Shown: positions 1 through 8,619, counted from the stretch's first letter. The stretch is DNA of 60,125 bases from an uncultured Clostridia bacterium (GCA_947625195.1 CANQNK010000014.1:1-60125); one strand, 5' to 3'. Notes: generated by a model from the letters alone, not told the origin. Made by a program: numbers and translations.

Positions 1-156
1 GGCGATAATTCTGTTATCGGAGCAGGGAGCGTTGTGACCCATGATATTTCTGCGAATGTAGTCGCCTTTGGCGTTCCCTGTCAGGTTGTTCGTGAAATCG
101 GTGAAAAGGACAGGGAGTTCTATTATAAAGACAGGAAACTTGACGTTTGGGAATAA
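1..156 (+). CDS. Hexapeptide-repeat acetyltransferase, C-terminal end (partial)
   Basis: This is the last 51 codons of a gene that begins before the window. The frame reads GDNSVIGAGSVVTHDIS and then VVAFGVPCQVVREI, the final coil and C-terminal cap of a left-handed beta-helix acetyltransferase of the maltose/galactoside O-acetyltransferase (Maa/LacA) type. Such enzymes transfer acetyl from acetyl-CoA to a sugar hydroxyl in the cytoplasm. The tail FYYKDRKLDVWE is typical of the small-sugar branch. The active-site histidine lies upstream and cannot be checked, so the exact substrate is open. Confidence 0.8.
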   Translation, partial: GDNSVIGAGSVVTHDISANVVAFGVPCQVVREIGEKDREFYYKDRKLDVWE

Positions 157-191
157 CCCACCTAATCGGGCTTTACGGAGATGACGATACC

Positions 192-851
192 ATGTTTGAA
201 GATATTTTTCTGCGAAAAAAGGCTGTTCCCGAAAGGCTGGAAAGTTACGGCTTTCAGAAAATACGAAGCGGTTACAGATACGGTACGAATATTCTGGACA
301 ATGCCTTTGCGTTGGAGATCACAATCGGCAAAGGAAAAGTGCCGGATACGAAACTGACGGAAATTTCCACCGGCGAGGAATATGTCCTTTACAAAACAGA
401 CGCGGTCGGCGCATTTGTCGGCGAGGTCAGAACGGCTGTAACAAACATCTTGCAGGGTATCGCCGATCGCTGTTATGAAACGGCGGTCTTCAAGGCGGAG
501 CAGTCCGTTGCGCTCATCGCCTATGTTCGTGAAAAATACGGGGACGAGCTTGAATATCTATGGGATAAATTTCCCGATAATGCCGTATGGCGTCGGAAGG
601 ACAATGAAAAATGGTACGGCGCGTTACTGACTGTTTCCCGTCGTAAACTCGGCGCCCCATCAGATGAGATTGTGGAGATCATCGACCTGCGCACCGCACC
701 GGAAGTAATGGAGGACCTTATTGATAACACTCGTTTCTTCCCCGGTTGGCACATGAATAAGAAACATTGGTACACAATCATTTTGGACGGAACGGTTTCG
801 GCGGATGAAATATGCCGCAGGGTGGATGAAAGTTACTTGCTGGCAAAGTGA
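192..851 (+). CDS. MmcQ/YjbR-family (DUF419-like) protein with N-terminal extension
   Basis: The C-terminal half (about residues 110-219) carries the hallmark of the MmcQ/YjbR family: a W-x-KDNEKWY strand and the signature MNKKHWYTIILDG followed by a helix ending DESYLL. The fold resembles the CyaY-like double-wing fold and is proposed to bind DNA or nucleic acid, but the biochemical role is unknown. The N-terminal half is an extra conserved module seen in clostridial members. I chose ATG 192, with GGAG at 177-180, over the TTG at 147 that would overlap the preceding acetyltransferase gene. The two genes are probably cotranscribed. Confidence 0.75.
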   Translation: MFEDIFLRKKAVPERLESYGFQKIRSGYRYGTNILDNAFALEITIGKGKVPDTKLTEISTGEEYVLYKTDAVGAFVGEVRTAVTNILQGIADRCYETAVFKAEQSVALIAYVREKYGDELEYLWDKFPDNAVWRRKDNEKWYGALLTVSRRKLGAPSDEIVEIIDLRTAPEVMEDLIDNTRFFPGWHMNKKHWYTIILDGTVSADEICRRVDESYLLAK

Positions 852-921
852 ACATAAGGACAACTTCCTATTTGACGGAAAGTGGAGCAGAACGAAAAAT
901 CGAAGTATAGTGGAGGTAATT

Positions 922-1011
922 ATGGCTTTTGATTATAAGAAAGAATACGGCAGCCGTTATGAGCTGATGAAACAAACAGAAGCTATGCTGTGCGGCTTAG
1001 TTGTCCAGTAG
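922..1011 (+). pseudogene. 29-codon remnant of an unrecognised gene
   Basis: A very good ribosome binding site (GGAGG at 912-916) precedes ATG 922, but the frame stops after 29 codons (MAFDYKKEYGSRYELM and so on). The first nine residues resemble the start of GyrI-like small-molecule-binding proteins, which commonly begin MAFDYKKE. I infer a truncated gene start left by a deletion, since the next gene is also broken. A genuine small protein cannot be excluded. Confidence 0.35.
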
Positions 1012-1075
1012 GACTTTCTAACTGCTTCGTTTCAGTTTAGAAAAGAATGTTATTCTTACTCAGGAGGTGGAAACG

Positions 1076-2029
1076 ATGTTCCAAATTCTTGTTGTTGACG
1101 ACGATAAAAATACACGCAGGCTGCTCAAAGCTGTGCTTGAAACGGAGCATTATTCCGTATTTACTGCTGCAAACGGTGAATAAGCCCTCGATGTAATGGA
1201 TAAAGAGTATATTGACCTTGTGATCCTTGATATCATGATGCCGAAAATGGACGGATATGAATTTACAAAGACCCTCTGTGAAAGCAAGGATAATCTTCCC
1301 ATTCTTATGGTTTCGGCAAAACAGCTTCCCGAAGATAAGCATAAAGGTTTTTCGTTAGGAATCGACGACTACATGACAAAACCGATTGATGAGGAAGAAA
1401 TGCTCTGGCGAATCAAAGCGCTCCTACGCCGCGCTCAGATTGCCAACGAACATAAAATGACGATTGGAAGCGTAGTTTTGGATTACGATTCCTTTACCGT
1501 GACCAAGAACGGCGAAACACAGGAACTCCCACAAAAGGAATTTTTGCTGCTTTATAAGCTGCTGTCATACCCCGGAAAGATTTTTACACGGATTCAACTG
1601 ATGGATGAAATCTGGGGCGCTGACAGCGATACCGGCTGGGAAACGGTGACGGTTCACATCGGACGGCTGCGCAAACGGTTTGAGGGCTGGGAGGAATTCG
1701 AAATAGAATCTGTGCGCGGGCTTGGATATAAGGCTATCAAAACACTAGCCAAGGGTACATCAGTTTACATATCCGAGTTTAAATATGTAGGTACGCAAAC
1801 ATGGGGCAAAATATCCAGCGGCTGGATATGCGTCAATAACAATTCTGTGTTTTACATCCGTGTGTACGGCACGGTGCAAGGCGACGGAGTCAATGTGCGC
1901 AAAACAGCAGGTGGAACAGTATGCGGAAGCGTAAAGAAAGGACAGAAGTTTGTATTTACGCAGGAGAATAACGGCTGGAGCTACTCGCCAGAAGCCGGCG
2001 GTTGGGTAAGTAATGAGTATTTGAGATAA
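1076..2029 (+). pseudogene. OmpR-family response regulator, interrupted by a stop and fused to an SH3 fragment
   Basis: From ATG 1076 (GGAGGTGG just upstream) the frame reads MFQILVVDDDKNTRRLL, a normal receiver start, then meets an in-frame TAA at 1181-1183 where a GAA codon would be expected (ANGE-stop-ALDVM). The same frame continues through the phosphoacceptor region (LVILDIMMPKMDGYEF), the conserved lysine (TKPID) and a complete OmpR/PhoB winged helix (about 1460-1740). Instead of ending there it runs into about 95 residues of bacterial SH3-like sequence (WGKISSGWICVNN and then GVNVRKTAGG), normally found in secreted wall hydrolases. The stop and the fusion both suggest decay by deletion. 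Restart at ATG 1196 would give a receiver lacking its acidic pocket. No kinase gene is adjacent. Confidence 0.8.
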
Positions 2030-2078
2030 TCCACAAAGGATAACAGTATACAAGACAAGCCTAAGGGCAAAGAGAAAG

Positions 2079-2112
2079 GAGCTAAATTCTTACGAGTTTA
2101 GCTCCTTTTTTG
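2079..2112 (+). terminator. Intrinsic terminator
   Basis: A 9-bp stem (GGAGCTAAA with TTTAGCTCC) is followed by a run of six T. It ends transcription from the response-regulator pseudogene. Confidence 0.85.
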
Positions 2113-2308
2113 TCGTTTGAACGACAGATTTTGACATATTTCTTGATTTTTTAATTTATTGTGATATAAAAACTATAGATTTAAGCTATAGATGAAATAA
2201 CAGCAATATGTAATAAATTACAATTTATGGTTAAATCAGTCAAAATGTGAAAAATTGATATGAAGAAATATTTTTTAAGATTGCAGTATACGATAATTGA
2301 GGTGTATA

Positions 2309-3352
2309 ATGGAAAATAATATTAAAATCATTATAGCCGTAATATCTCTCATTGTGGCTATAATCGGATTGCTAACTGCTTATTTACATTGGAGAAAAGA
2401 AAAAAAGGAATTTAAAAATGAGGAAACCAACTTGAACAGTGGCAATGATAAAGCATCAAATAATAGTGACTATAATAATATAATATTAAAGCCAAAATAC
2501 ACCTCATTATTTGCCGAAAAAGGAGAACTTCATAGTGAAACAATTAATATTACTAACAAGGGCGATGGAGAAATTGAGGGAGAAGTATATTTGGGTACAA
2601 ATAATACATACCACCTTACGGGAACATTTAAAAATCGTGTGTTAACAGGCGAATTTACATCTATGGGTCAATATGTTGATGAAAGAGGAACAATTAATTT
2701 AAAACTGATATCGGAAAATATCTTAAGCGGCTTTTGCTCCTTTTCCAAAACCTCTAAAGTGGACGATGATCAAATAAGAATGAGCCCATATGTTTGGATA
2801 GCTGGAAAAGATGAAAGCTTAATTAGTGGTACTTATGAATTTTGCACCGAATGTCATAATCAACGCAAAAAGTGTTGCTGTGCTTCTCCAGATGTTGATA
2901 TGCCTGTTTTATTACCAAGTGAAGCTAGAAAAATTCAGTCAATAAGCCCTAGACATCAACGGATGCGTGATTTTTCTCGGAATATTGGTAATACAACTAT
3001 ACGTCAAATCATTGCTAAAGATAGTGGTCTTAATGGACAACATTGTCATTTTTATGATTATAATGAAAATAGATGTAAAATATATGACATGAGACCTGTT
3101 GATTGCAGACTATTTCCTTTCGATATAAAATTGGATCCTAATACCAATGAGTATTGGGTTGGATATTATAATGATTTATGTGATAGGCATTTACCTGATA
3201 TAAGCATTATGAGACAGTATGCACACATATTGAGACCACAATTATTTCTTTTGTTTCCATATGCTAATACAATCAATAACAAAGAGGTTTGCACACATTT
3301 AAGCGAAGCAACTTTTGAGAGTTTATATAAGCTTGATCAGTTTATTTTTTAA
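2309..3352 (+). CDS. Membrane-anchored protein with C-terminal YkgJ-type cysteine cluster
   Basis: The 347-residue protein starts with one hydrophobic segment (about residues 5-25, IKIIIAVISLIVAIIGLL), then a charged linker and a beta-rich middle region (about 60-170). The last 170 residues hold a YkgJ-type metal-cluster domain (PF03692 family): FCTECHNQRKKCCC, later QHCHFYDYNENRCKIYD and DMRPVDCRLFPFDI. YkgJ-type domains are predicted to hold zinc or iron; no defined reaction is known. ATG 2309 is preceded by GAGGT and is preferred over TTG 2297. The gene is clearly more AT-rich than its neighbours and stands alone between two terminators, which suggests horizontal acquisition. Confidence 0.7.
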   Translation: MENNIKIIIAVISLIVAIIGLLTAYLHWRKEKKEFKNEETNLNSGNDKASNNSDYNNIILKPKYTSLFAEKGELHSETINITNKGDGEIEGEVYLGTNNTYHLTGTFKNRVLTGEFTSMGQYVDERGTINLKLISENILSGFCSFSKTSKVDDDQIRMSPYVWIAGKDESLISGTYEFCTECHNQRKKCCCASPDVDMPVLLPSEARKIQSISPRHQRMRDFSRNIGNTTIRQIIAKDSGLNGQHCHFYDYNENRCKIYDMRPVDCRLFPFDIKLDPNTNEYWVGYYNDLCDRHLPDISIMRQYAHILRPQLFLLFPYANTINNKEVCTHLSEATFESLYKLDQFIF

Positions 3353-3376
3353 CGATCAATTAATAACTAACAAAAT

Positions 3377-3418
3377 AAAAGTTTTTGTTTCACTTAGTGT
3401 GGCAAAAACTTTTTTATT
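3377..3418 (+). terminator. Intrinsic terminator of the YkgJ-type gene
   Basis: Arms AAGTTTTTG (3379-3387) and CAAAAACTT (3403-3411) are followed by T-rich sequence. Confidence 0.75.
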
Positions 3419-3459
3419 TATAAAATTTCTATTGCAGACAGGTTGCAGACGTAAATTTA

Positions 3460-3486
3460 AAAACCCCCGAAAAATCGGGGGTTTTG
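3460..3486. terminator. Bidirectional GC-rich terminator
   Basis: The stem CCCCCGA / TCGGGGG is flanked by A-runs on the left and T-runs on the right, so it can work on both strands. On the minus strand it lies just downstream of tRNA-Ser. Confidence 0.85.
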
Positions 3487-3501
3487 TCGTTTAGAATCTG
3501 G

Positions 3502-3591
3502 CGGAGAAGGAGGGATTCGAACCCTCGATGCGCTACAAACGCATACACGAGTTCCAGTCGTGCGCCATAAACCGGGCTAGGCGACTTCTCC
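3502..3591 (-). tRNA. tRNA-Ser (anticodon GGA)
   Basis: Read on the minus strand, a 7-bp acceptor stem (GGAGAAG with CTTCTCC) encloses a D arm, an anticodon arm (CACGA, loop CTGGAAC, TCGTG; anticodon GGA), a long variable arm typical of serine tRNA, and a T arm containing GGTTCGAATCC. The discriminator base is G. CCA is not encoded. It is followed on its strand by the terminator at 3460-3486. Confidence 0.95.
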
Positions 3592-3733
3592 GAACAAGGT
3601 ATATAGTACCATGTTTTAAGGCGTTTGTCAAGATGAAAATTTAATCAACAGCCGAAACAGAACAAAAGCGGAAAGAAAGGACCTTTCCGCTTGAATGTCG
3701 GATATTTATAAGTAGGCTAAGTAGGCAATCAGA

Positions 3734-4273
3734 CTATTTGCAGAAGTTATCAACGTATCTGTCAATGCAGTTTTGTATTATCTCCTTGGCTTTTTCTGCA
3801 CCTTCTATTTCGTTTACATCAGTCTGCTTTCCCTCAAGTGTTTTATAAACCGAGAAAAAGTGGCTCATCTCATCAAAAATGTGCTTTGGAAGATGGGATA
3901 TGTCCGTATATGGATTAAAGGTGGGATCGTTGTGAGGAATTGCTATGATTTTCTCATCGGCCGCTCCGTTGTCAAGCATTTTAATAACTCCTATCGGATA
4001 GCACTTTACAATCGACATCGGGAACAGAACCTCAGAGCATAGTACCAATACATCCAGAGGATCACCGTCCTCTGCGTAAGTTCTTGGGATAAATCCGTAG
4101 TTTTCAGGGTAGTGAGTGGATGTATAAAGTATTCTGTCCATCATCAATACGCCCGTCTCCTTGTCAAGCTCATACTTTATCTTTGAGCCTTGCGGGATCT
4201 CAACAACAGCCATAAAGCTGTCTTTGGATATTCTTTTCGGTGAAATGTTGTGCCATATGTTCATAAAATCCAC
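3734..4273 (-). CDS. ppa: Family I inorganic pyrophosphatase
   Basis: The 179-residue protein matches soluble family I inorganic pyrophosphatase, which hydrolyses pyrophosphate to phosphate with Mg2+ and pulls biosynthetic reactions forward in the cytoplasm. The family signature is visible as EDGDPLDVLVL (three metal-binding Asp), with the upstream lysine (KIKYELDKETG) and Tyr (HYPENYGFIP) positions, and the later Asp-Lys region (ADEKIIAIP). Length is normal for the prokaryotic enzyme. It lies 3 bp downstream of the hypothetical gene on the same strand, so the two are almost certainly cotranscribed. Confidence 0.95.
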   Translation of the reverse strand: MDFMNIWHNISPKRISKDSFMAVVEIPQGSKIKYELDKETGVLMMDRILYTSTHYPENYGFIPRTYAEDGDPLDVLVLCSEVLFPMSIVKCYPIGVIKMLDNGAADEKIIAIPHNDPTFNPYTDISHLPKHIFDEMSHFFSVYKTLEGKQTDVNEIEGAEKAKEIIQNCIDRYVDNFCK

Positions 4274-4276
4274 TCC

Positions 4277-4861
4277 TCAAAATTTTATTTTTTTGTCAAA
4301 ATACAGCCCTGCCGACTTTAAATTCTCGACTGCGTCATAAACCGTTTCGCCGTCAAGTTCCACAGGCATAACCTCGTCCATGTCAGGGTCAAAGTTGTCT
4401 GCAACAGTATTTGCCGGATCATCGGAAATTTCAAGAGCTTTTAATATCTTTTCATATTTCTCTGTGCTTTCCGTAAATAAAAACACTCTCTGAAATAAAT
4501 GAAAATAAATTTCATCACCCGTTTTGTGAGAGCCAAAGCCGAAGCGGGATATCCCGTCGTTTATGAGCAGATCGCCGTAACGCTTGATTATCGCCTCCGC
4601 AACAGGTTTTGTACATTCAAGATAGTATAGGTCAAATGCGTCTTCGTCATTCCGGCAGGGAAGCTCCAAAAAGAAAAACATAGGCTCATAAAGCTCTTTT
4701 ACAACGCTCAAAGCCAGAGCGCACATATTTTCGGCAGACGGATAAATCCAGAAACCGCTGTCGGCTTTTTTATAAAATTCGCCCAAGCCGCGGGTGTCTG
4801 ACAGAGAAATCCCGTTTATAAGCTGAAAACCCTTTGCCGCACTGTTTTCGGCATTATTCAT
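4277..4861 (-). CDS. Hypothetical protein in operon with pyrophosphatase
   Basis: This 194-residue soluble protein was not recognised. It has no signal peptide or membrane span, is rich in acidic and aromatic residues, and reads like an alpha/beta cytoplasmic protein (for example ALALSVVKELYEPMFFFLELP and GSHKTGDEIYFHLFQRVF). The stop is 3 bp from the ppa start, so translation is probably coupled. It may be a Firmicutes-restricted family, but nothing in the sequence names a function. Confidence 0.6.
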   Translation of the reverse strand: MNNAENSAAKGFQLINGISLSDTRGLGEFYKKADSGFWIYPSAENMCALALSVVKELYEPMFFFLELPCRNDEDAFDLYYLECTKPVAEAIIKRYGDLLINDGISRFGFGSHKTGDEIYFHLFQRVFLFTESTEKYEKILKALEISDDPANTVADNFDPDMDEVMPVELDGETVYDAVENLKSAGLYFDKKIKF

Positions 4862-4980
4862 TTTAATTCTCCGTTTCTATATTTAGTAAATTTTTCAAAA
4901 AGTCTTCCATTTTAAGACAATATGTGGTATGATATATATGGCCGGATAAGAAGATATAGAATATTAAATCCAAAGATACT

Positions 4981-5040
4981 TGTATGTACAAAAAAATGTA
5001 CATACAGTCCAAAATTTACAATTAGTCCGGATTTTTGGAC
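4981..5040. promoter_or_regulatory. Two adjacent dyads upstream of a small membrane-protein gene
   Basis: The first dyad has perfect 9-bp arms TGTATGTAC (4981-4989) and GTACATACA (4998-5006) around an A-rich 8-bp centre. Directly abutting it, GTCCAAAA (5007-5014) pairs with TTTTGGAC (5033-5040). They lie 83-142 bp upstream of the start at 5123, in AT-rich non-coding DNA between divergent genes. Both look like operators rather than terminators because no T-run follows. Confidence 0.45.
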
Positions 5041-5122
5041 AAATTATATGTTATGATAATACACGGGGAGCAACATATAAATAAAGCTACCCTGAATAAC
5101 ATTAACAGGAGAGGATTTTAAA

Positions 5123-5293
5123 ATGTTTGAGTTGATTGCGATTTTAGGACTGAGCACAATTTTAGTATCGTGCGCTGTTAATCTTTTTGAGCTGGCTTTT
5201 TATGAACCGAAGCAGGAGGCTGAGACAGACAAGTCTCATACTGCGGCAGATACAGCCGAAAAGGGCGAAAGCGCGAAAGAATTCATTGCTTAG
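5123..5293 (+). CDS. Small single-span membrane protein (56 aa)
   Basis: ATG 5123 follows AGGAGAGG at 5107-5114 with good spacing. The product begins MFELIAILGLSTILVSCAVNL, one N-terminal hydrophobic segment, followed by an acidic Lys/Glu-rich cytosolic tail ending KGESAKEFIA. No family was recognised. It sits 53 bp before rmuC and is probably the first gene of that transcript. Coding status is supported by the ribosome binding site and composition only. Confidence 0.55.
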   Translation: MFELIAILGLSTILVSCAVNLFELAFYEPKQEAETDKSHTAADTAEKGESAKEFIA

Positions 5294-5346
5294 TACCTAT
5301 ATTATCACACAAAAAAAGTAAAAAGTCAAGGAAGGTGAAATAGGCT

Positions 5347-6711
5347 GTGTCAGGTATTTGGCTTATAGCTTTGCTGTCGCTCGCTTTTATCGCGGCGGCT
5401 GCCGGGGTTGTCTGTATCGTAAAGCTCTCAAACAGCAGTATGGCTGAGAGCGACAAGCTTGCAATGTTAAAGGAACTAAAGCTGCTCAAGGAACAGCAAG
5501 GGCGGGAGCTGTCTTATTTCAGACAGGAAATAAACCGCACTACCGCCGATTCAATAGAAAAGCTGGGTAAAATAATAAGCGGCAACCAGATGGACCTTAA
5601 CAAGACTGTAAATGAAAAGATAGAAACGCTGGACAAAAATCTATCGGATAAGCAGTCCGCTTTGCAAAAGTCCGTTCAGGACAACCTTACCGGTCAGGAG
5701 CAGAGATTCAGAACCTTCTCTGAGCTTAATGAGCAAAAGCTTGAGGGCATAAGGGGGGTTGTGGAAAAGCAGCTCAACACGCTTCAGAATGAAAACTCAA
5801 AGAAGCTTGATGAGATGCGGCAGGTAGTCGACGAAAAGCTTCAGAAGACCCTTGAGGACAGGATGAGCCAGTCGTTCAAGCTTGTAAGCGAACGTCTTGA
5901 GCAGGTTTACAAGGGCCTTGGAGAAATGCAGGCGATTGCTTCAAATGTGGGCGACTTGAAAAAGGTGCTTTCAAACGTAAAAAGCAGAGGTATCCTGGGC
6001 GAGATACAGCTTGGCGCAATACTCAAGGAGATACTTGCACCGGAGCAGTACGAGGAGAACGTTGAGACCAAAAAGGGAAGCGGAAAACGGGTCGAGTTTG
6101 CAATAAAGCTTCCCGCAGATAACGAAAGATACGTTTATCTGCCGATAGATTCAAAGTTCCCCGGAGATTCGTACTCGGCTCTTGTATCGGCGTATGATAC
6201 GGGCGACAAGCAGCAGATAGATACAGCGGCGAGGACCCTTGTTTCCACCATAAAGTCAGAGGCGAAGGATATTCACGACAAGTACATATCGGTTCCTGAC
6301 ACGACTGACTTTGCAATCCTGTTTATTCCGTTTGAAGGGCTTTACGCAGAATCGGTCAACAGGGGTCTGGTGGAAGAGCTTCAGCGGCTTTACAAGGTAA
6401 ACATAGCGGGGCCGAGCACCATGGCGGCGCTTTTAAACAGCCTGCAAATGGGTTTTAAAACGCTTGCCATCCAAAAGCGCTCGAGTGAGGTCTGGGATAT
6501 TCTCTCTGCGGTAAAGACCGAATTTGCCCGGTTTGAGGACGTTATAGACGCAACGCAGAAGAAAATCATCGCCGCAAACGATGAGCTAGACAAGCTCGTG
6601 GGTGTTCGTACCAGAGCCATAAACCGTAAATTAAAAAGCGTAACCGCTTTGAGCGAGACATCGCAGAGTGACGCCATTTTAGGACTTTCATCTGAGCAAG
6701 GAGAGGAGTAA
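5347..6711 (+). CDS. rmuC: RmuC-family DNA recombination protein
   Basis: The 454-residue product has an N-terminal membrane anchor (about residues 3-27), a long coiled coil (about 40-190, many heptad L/E/K/Q repeats), and then the conserved RmuC domain (about 200-420) with SRGILGEIQLGAILKEIL, FAIKLP, LPIDSKFPGDSY, and IPFEGLYAESV. RmuC is linked to limiting rearrangements between inverted repeats and resembles PD-(D/E)XK nucleases. The start is GTG 5347, with GGAAGGTG about ten bases upstream. Loss or presence could matter here because the window also carries inverted repeats, but that link is only speculative. Confidence 0.9.
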   Translation: MSGIWLIALLSLAFIAAAAGVVCIVKLSNSSMAESDKLAMLKELKLLKEQQGRELSYFRQEINRTTADSIEKLGKIISGNQMDLNKTVNEKIETLDKNLSDKQSALQKSVQDNLTGQEQRFRTFSELNEQKLEGIRGVVEKQLNTLQNENSKKLDEMRQVVDEKLQKTLEDRMSQSFKLVSERLEQVYKGLGEMQAIASNVGDLKKVLSNVKSRGILGEIQLGAILKEILAPEQYEENVETKKGSGKRVEFAIKLPADNERYVYLPIDSKFPGDSYSALVSAYDTGDKQQIDTAARTLVSTIKSEAKDIHDKYISVPDTTDFAILFIPFEGLYAESVNRGLVEELQRLYKVNIAGPSTMAALLNSLQMGFKTLAIQKRSSEVWDILSAVKTEFARFEDVIDATQKKIIAANDELDKLVGVRTRAINRKLKSVTALSETSQSDAILGLSSEQGEE

Positions 6712-6807
6712 CGGCGATTGCCGGATCATACTGCGAAAAGTATCACTATAAGTATGTTAAAAGTCATTTGGCGTACATTTTAATGTGCGTCAAAGTTTAT
6801 TTGATAC

Positions 6808-6836
6808 TTGTTTTTTCCTGATATATGTGCTAAAAT
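6808..6836 (+). promoter_or_regulatory. Predicted promoter of the ECF S-component gene
   Basis: TTGTTT and TAAAAT are separated by 17 bp, 48 bp before the start at 6884. The -35 is weak. Confidence 0.4.
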
Positions 6837-6883
6837 AAAGCGGACGGCTTTATCGTTTGTAATATGATCAGTGAGGTCAAAAT

Positions 6884-7399
6884 ATGAAAGTAAGTGTAAA
6901 AAATCTTATTGTGGCAGCACTTTTACTTATGCTGTCGGTAGCTTTATATAAATTTTTCGGCTCGGTAAGGATTTTCGGCGGATACCTGTGCGTTATGCAG
7001 GCGCCTATCCTGCTTTGCGGGCTTTTGTGCGGTCCGGTCTTGGGCGGACTTGCGGGAGTGGCAGCTCCGTTTATCTGCTCGCTTTTGTTTAATTCACCCG
7101 CAATGTATCCGGACACCTATGCGCTTGCGGTTGAGCTTGTGTTCTTCGGAGTGATGTGCGGAGTGCTTTACAAAACGATGTACCAAAACGTATATGTATC
7201 GTTGCTGTTGTCTATGTACATAGGAAAAACCGCTTACGAATTTATGATGAAATTTCTATCAAACGCATATTCGGCAGAGAGCTTTTTAAACGACGTGTTT
7301 TACGGTTGTATTCCCGGAATAATCGTCATTATAGTTATACTTCCGCTTATTGCAATACTTCTTGATAAAACAGGTCTTATGCGCAGGGGAGAAAAATAG
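6884..7399 (+). CDS. ECF transporter S component
   Basis: This 171-residue integral membrane protein has about five to six hydrophobic segments and the pattern of vitamin-binding S components of energy-coupling factor transporters (PF12822-like): a short N-terminal helix, QAPILLCGLLCGPVLGGLAG, LVFFGVMCGVLYK, YIGKTAYEFMMKF and a final helix ending in a basic tail. It would capture a vitamin or related substrate and pair with shared EcfA/A'/T subunits encoded elsewhere. The substrate cannot be told from sequence. It is monocistronic with its own terminator. Confidence 0.75.
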   Translation: MKVSVKNLIVAALLLMLSVALYKFFGSVRIFGGYLCVMQAPILLCGLLCGPVLGGLAGVAAPFICSLLFNSPAMYPDTYALAVELVFFGVMCGVLYKTMYQNVYVSLLLSMYIGKTAYEFMMKFLSNAYSAESFLNDVFYGCIPGIIVIIVILPLIAILLDKTGLMRRGEK

Positions 7400-7418
7400 A
7401 AAAAGAGATGTTAATTAA

Positions 7419-7449
7419 AAAACGGTTGCGGTGCGGCAACTGTTTTTTT
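7419..7449 (+). terminator. Intrinsic terminator
   Basis: AACGGTTGC and GGCAACTGTT form a stem followed by seven T, 20 bp after the ECF S-component stop. Confidence 0.8.
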
Positions 7450-7609
7450 GTGGGCCGTTATGCTTAGACTTGGCTGTACGGATATCGGATCAAGCGGCAG
7501 TTTTACTTCCGACAAGATATTTTAACAGGTTATGACAGCAGCCAAGCATTTACCGATTCTTTTGGAAAACAAGAGATGCAATAAACAGCGAGTTTTTACT
7601 GCAAATTCC

Positions 7610-7638
7610 TTGACGGTAAAAAAACATTGTGGTATACT
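7610..7638 (+). promoter_or_regulatory. Predicted sigma-A-type promoter
   Basis: TTGACG (7610-7615) and TATACT (7633-7638) are separated by exactly 17 bp, about 65 bp upstream of the nucleotidyltransferase start. The stretch 7450-7609 before it holds nothing I recognise. Confidence 0.7.
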
Positions 7639-7704
7639 TATTACATAAATAATGACAGAATTGGGTTTAATAAAGGAATCTGCATAAAACGGGAGATGAT
7701 CATT

Positions 7705-8619
7705 GTGAAAAACACAACGCTTGTGATTATGGCGGCAGGCCTTGGAAGCCGTTACGGAAAGGGCATAAAACAGCTTGCAAAAATAGGGCCGAGCAATGAG
7801 ATAATCATGGATTACTCGGTTTACGACGCTGTAAATGCCGGGTTTAACAAAATTGTGTTTATTATAAGAAAGGATATTGAAGAGGACTTCAAAGAAATCA
7901 TCGGCAACAGAATTTCAAAGCATGTCAATATCGAATACGCATTTCAGGCGCTTGAGGATCTGCCTGAGGGCTTTACCTGTCCTGAGGGAAGAACCAAGCC
8001 CTGGGGAACCGGTCAGGCTGTGCTTGCGGCTAAAAACTATGTGAACGAGCCGTTTGCGATCATCAATGCGGACGACTATTACGGACGAGAAGCTTTTAAG
8101 CTGGTGCATGATTATCTGGTGTCGGACGATTTTGACGAGCAGAGCTTACGCCTATGCCTTGTCGGATTTATACTTAAAAATACGCTCAGCGACAACGGCT
8201 CTGTAACAAGAGGCGTTTGTACCGCAGAAAACGGAAAGCTGAAAAGCCTTGAGGAAACCTATGAGATAAGAAGACTTCCTGACGGCAGAGTAGTAAGCGG
8301 TGAGGGCAAAGAAACAGAAGTAAGTGAAAACGCCGTTGTTTCTATGAATATGTGGGGCTGCACCCCTGAGTTCATGCAGGTTCTTGCGGACGAGTTCAAG
8401 ACGTTTTTATCTGAGCACGGAAATGAAATGAAGAGCGAGTACCTTGTTCCGATTTTGATAGGAGAGTTATTGAAGAAGGGCAAGGTAAGCGTTGATGTTT
8501 TGGAGTCTCACGACAAATGGTTCGGTGTTACATACGCTGAGGACAAGGAATACGTTGAGAGCGAAATAAGAAAGCTCGTCGACGCGGGAGTTTATCCCGA
8601 TAACCTCTGGGGAGAGTGA
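7705..8619 (+). CDS. Sugar-phosphate nucleotidyltransferase-like protein
   Basis: The protein begins VKNTTLVIMAAGLGSRYGKGIKQL, the G-x-G-x-R nucleotide-binding loop of the NTP_transferase family, and has the metal-binding INADDYYG motif near residue 115, so it likely joins a nucleotide to a phosphorylated sugar or polyol. Overall length (304 residues) and the single catalytic domain fit. The GTG at 7705 is preferred because GGGAG (7691-7695) sits nine bases upstream; the alternative ATG 7696 would abut that site. The exact substrate is unknown. It is followed closely by a membrane-protein gene. Confidence 0.8.
   Translation: MKNTTLVIMAAGLGSRYGKGIKQLAKIGPSNEIIMDYSVYDAVNAGFNKIVFIIRKDIEEDFKEIIGNRISKHVNIEYAFQALEDLPEGFTCPEGRTKPWGTGQAVLAAKNYVNEPFAIINADDYYGREAFKLVHDYLVSDDFDEQSLRLCLVGFILKNTLSDNGSVTRGVCTAENGKLKSLEETYEIRRLPDGRVVSGEGKETEVSENAVVSMNMWGCTPEFMQVLADEFKTFLSEHGNEMKSEYLVPILIGELLKKGKVSVDVLESHDKWFGVTYAEDKEYVESEIRKLVDAGVYPDNLWGE

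Noticed and set aside
805-1011. A 68-codon frame overlapping the end of the MmcQ gene
   Set aside because: The upstream part is a shadow of the MmcQ frame; only the part from ATG 922 has a ribosome binding site.
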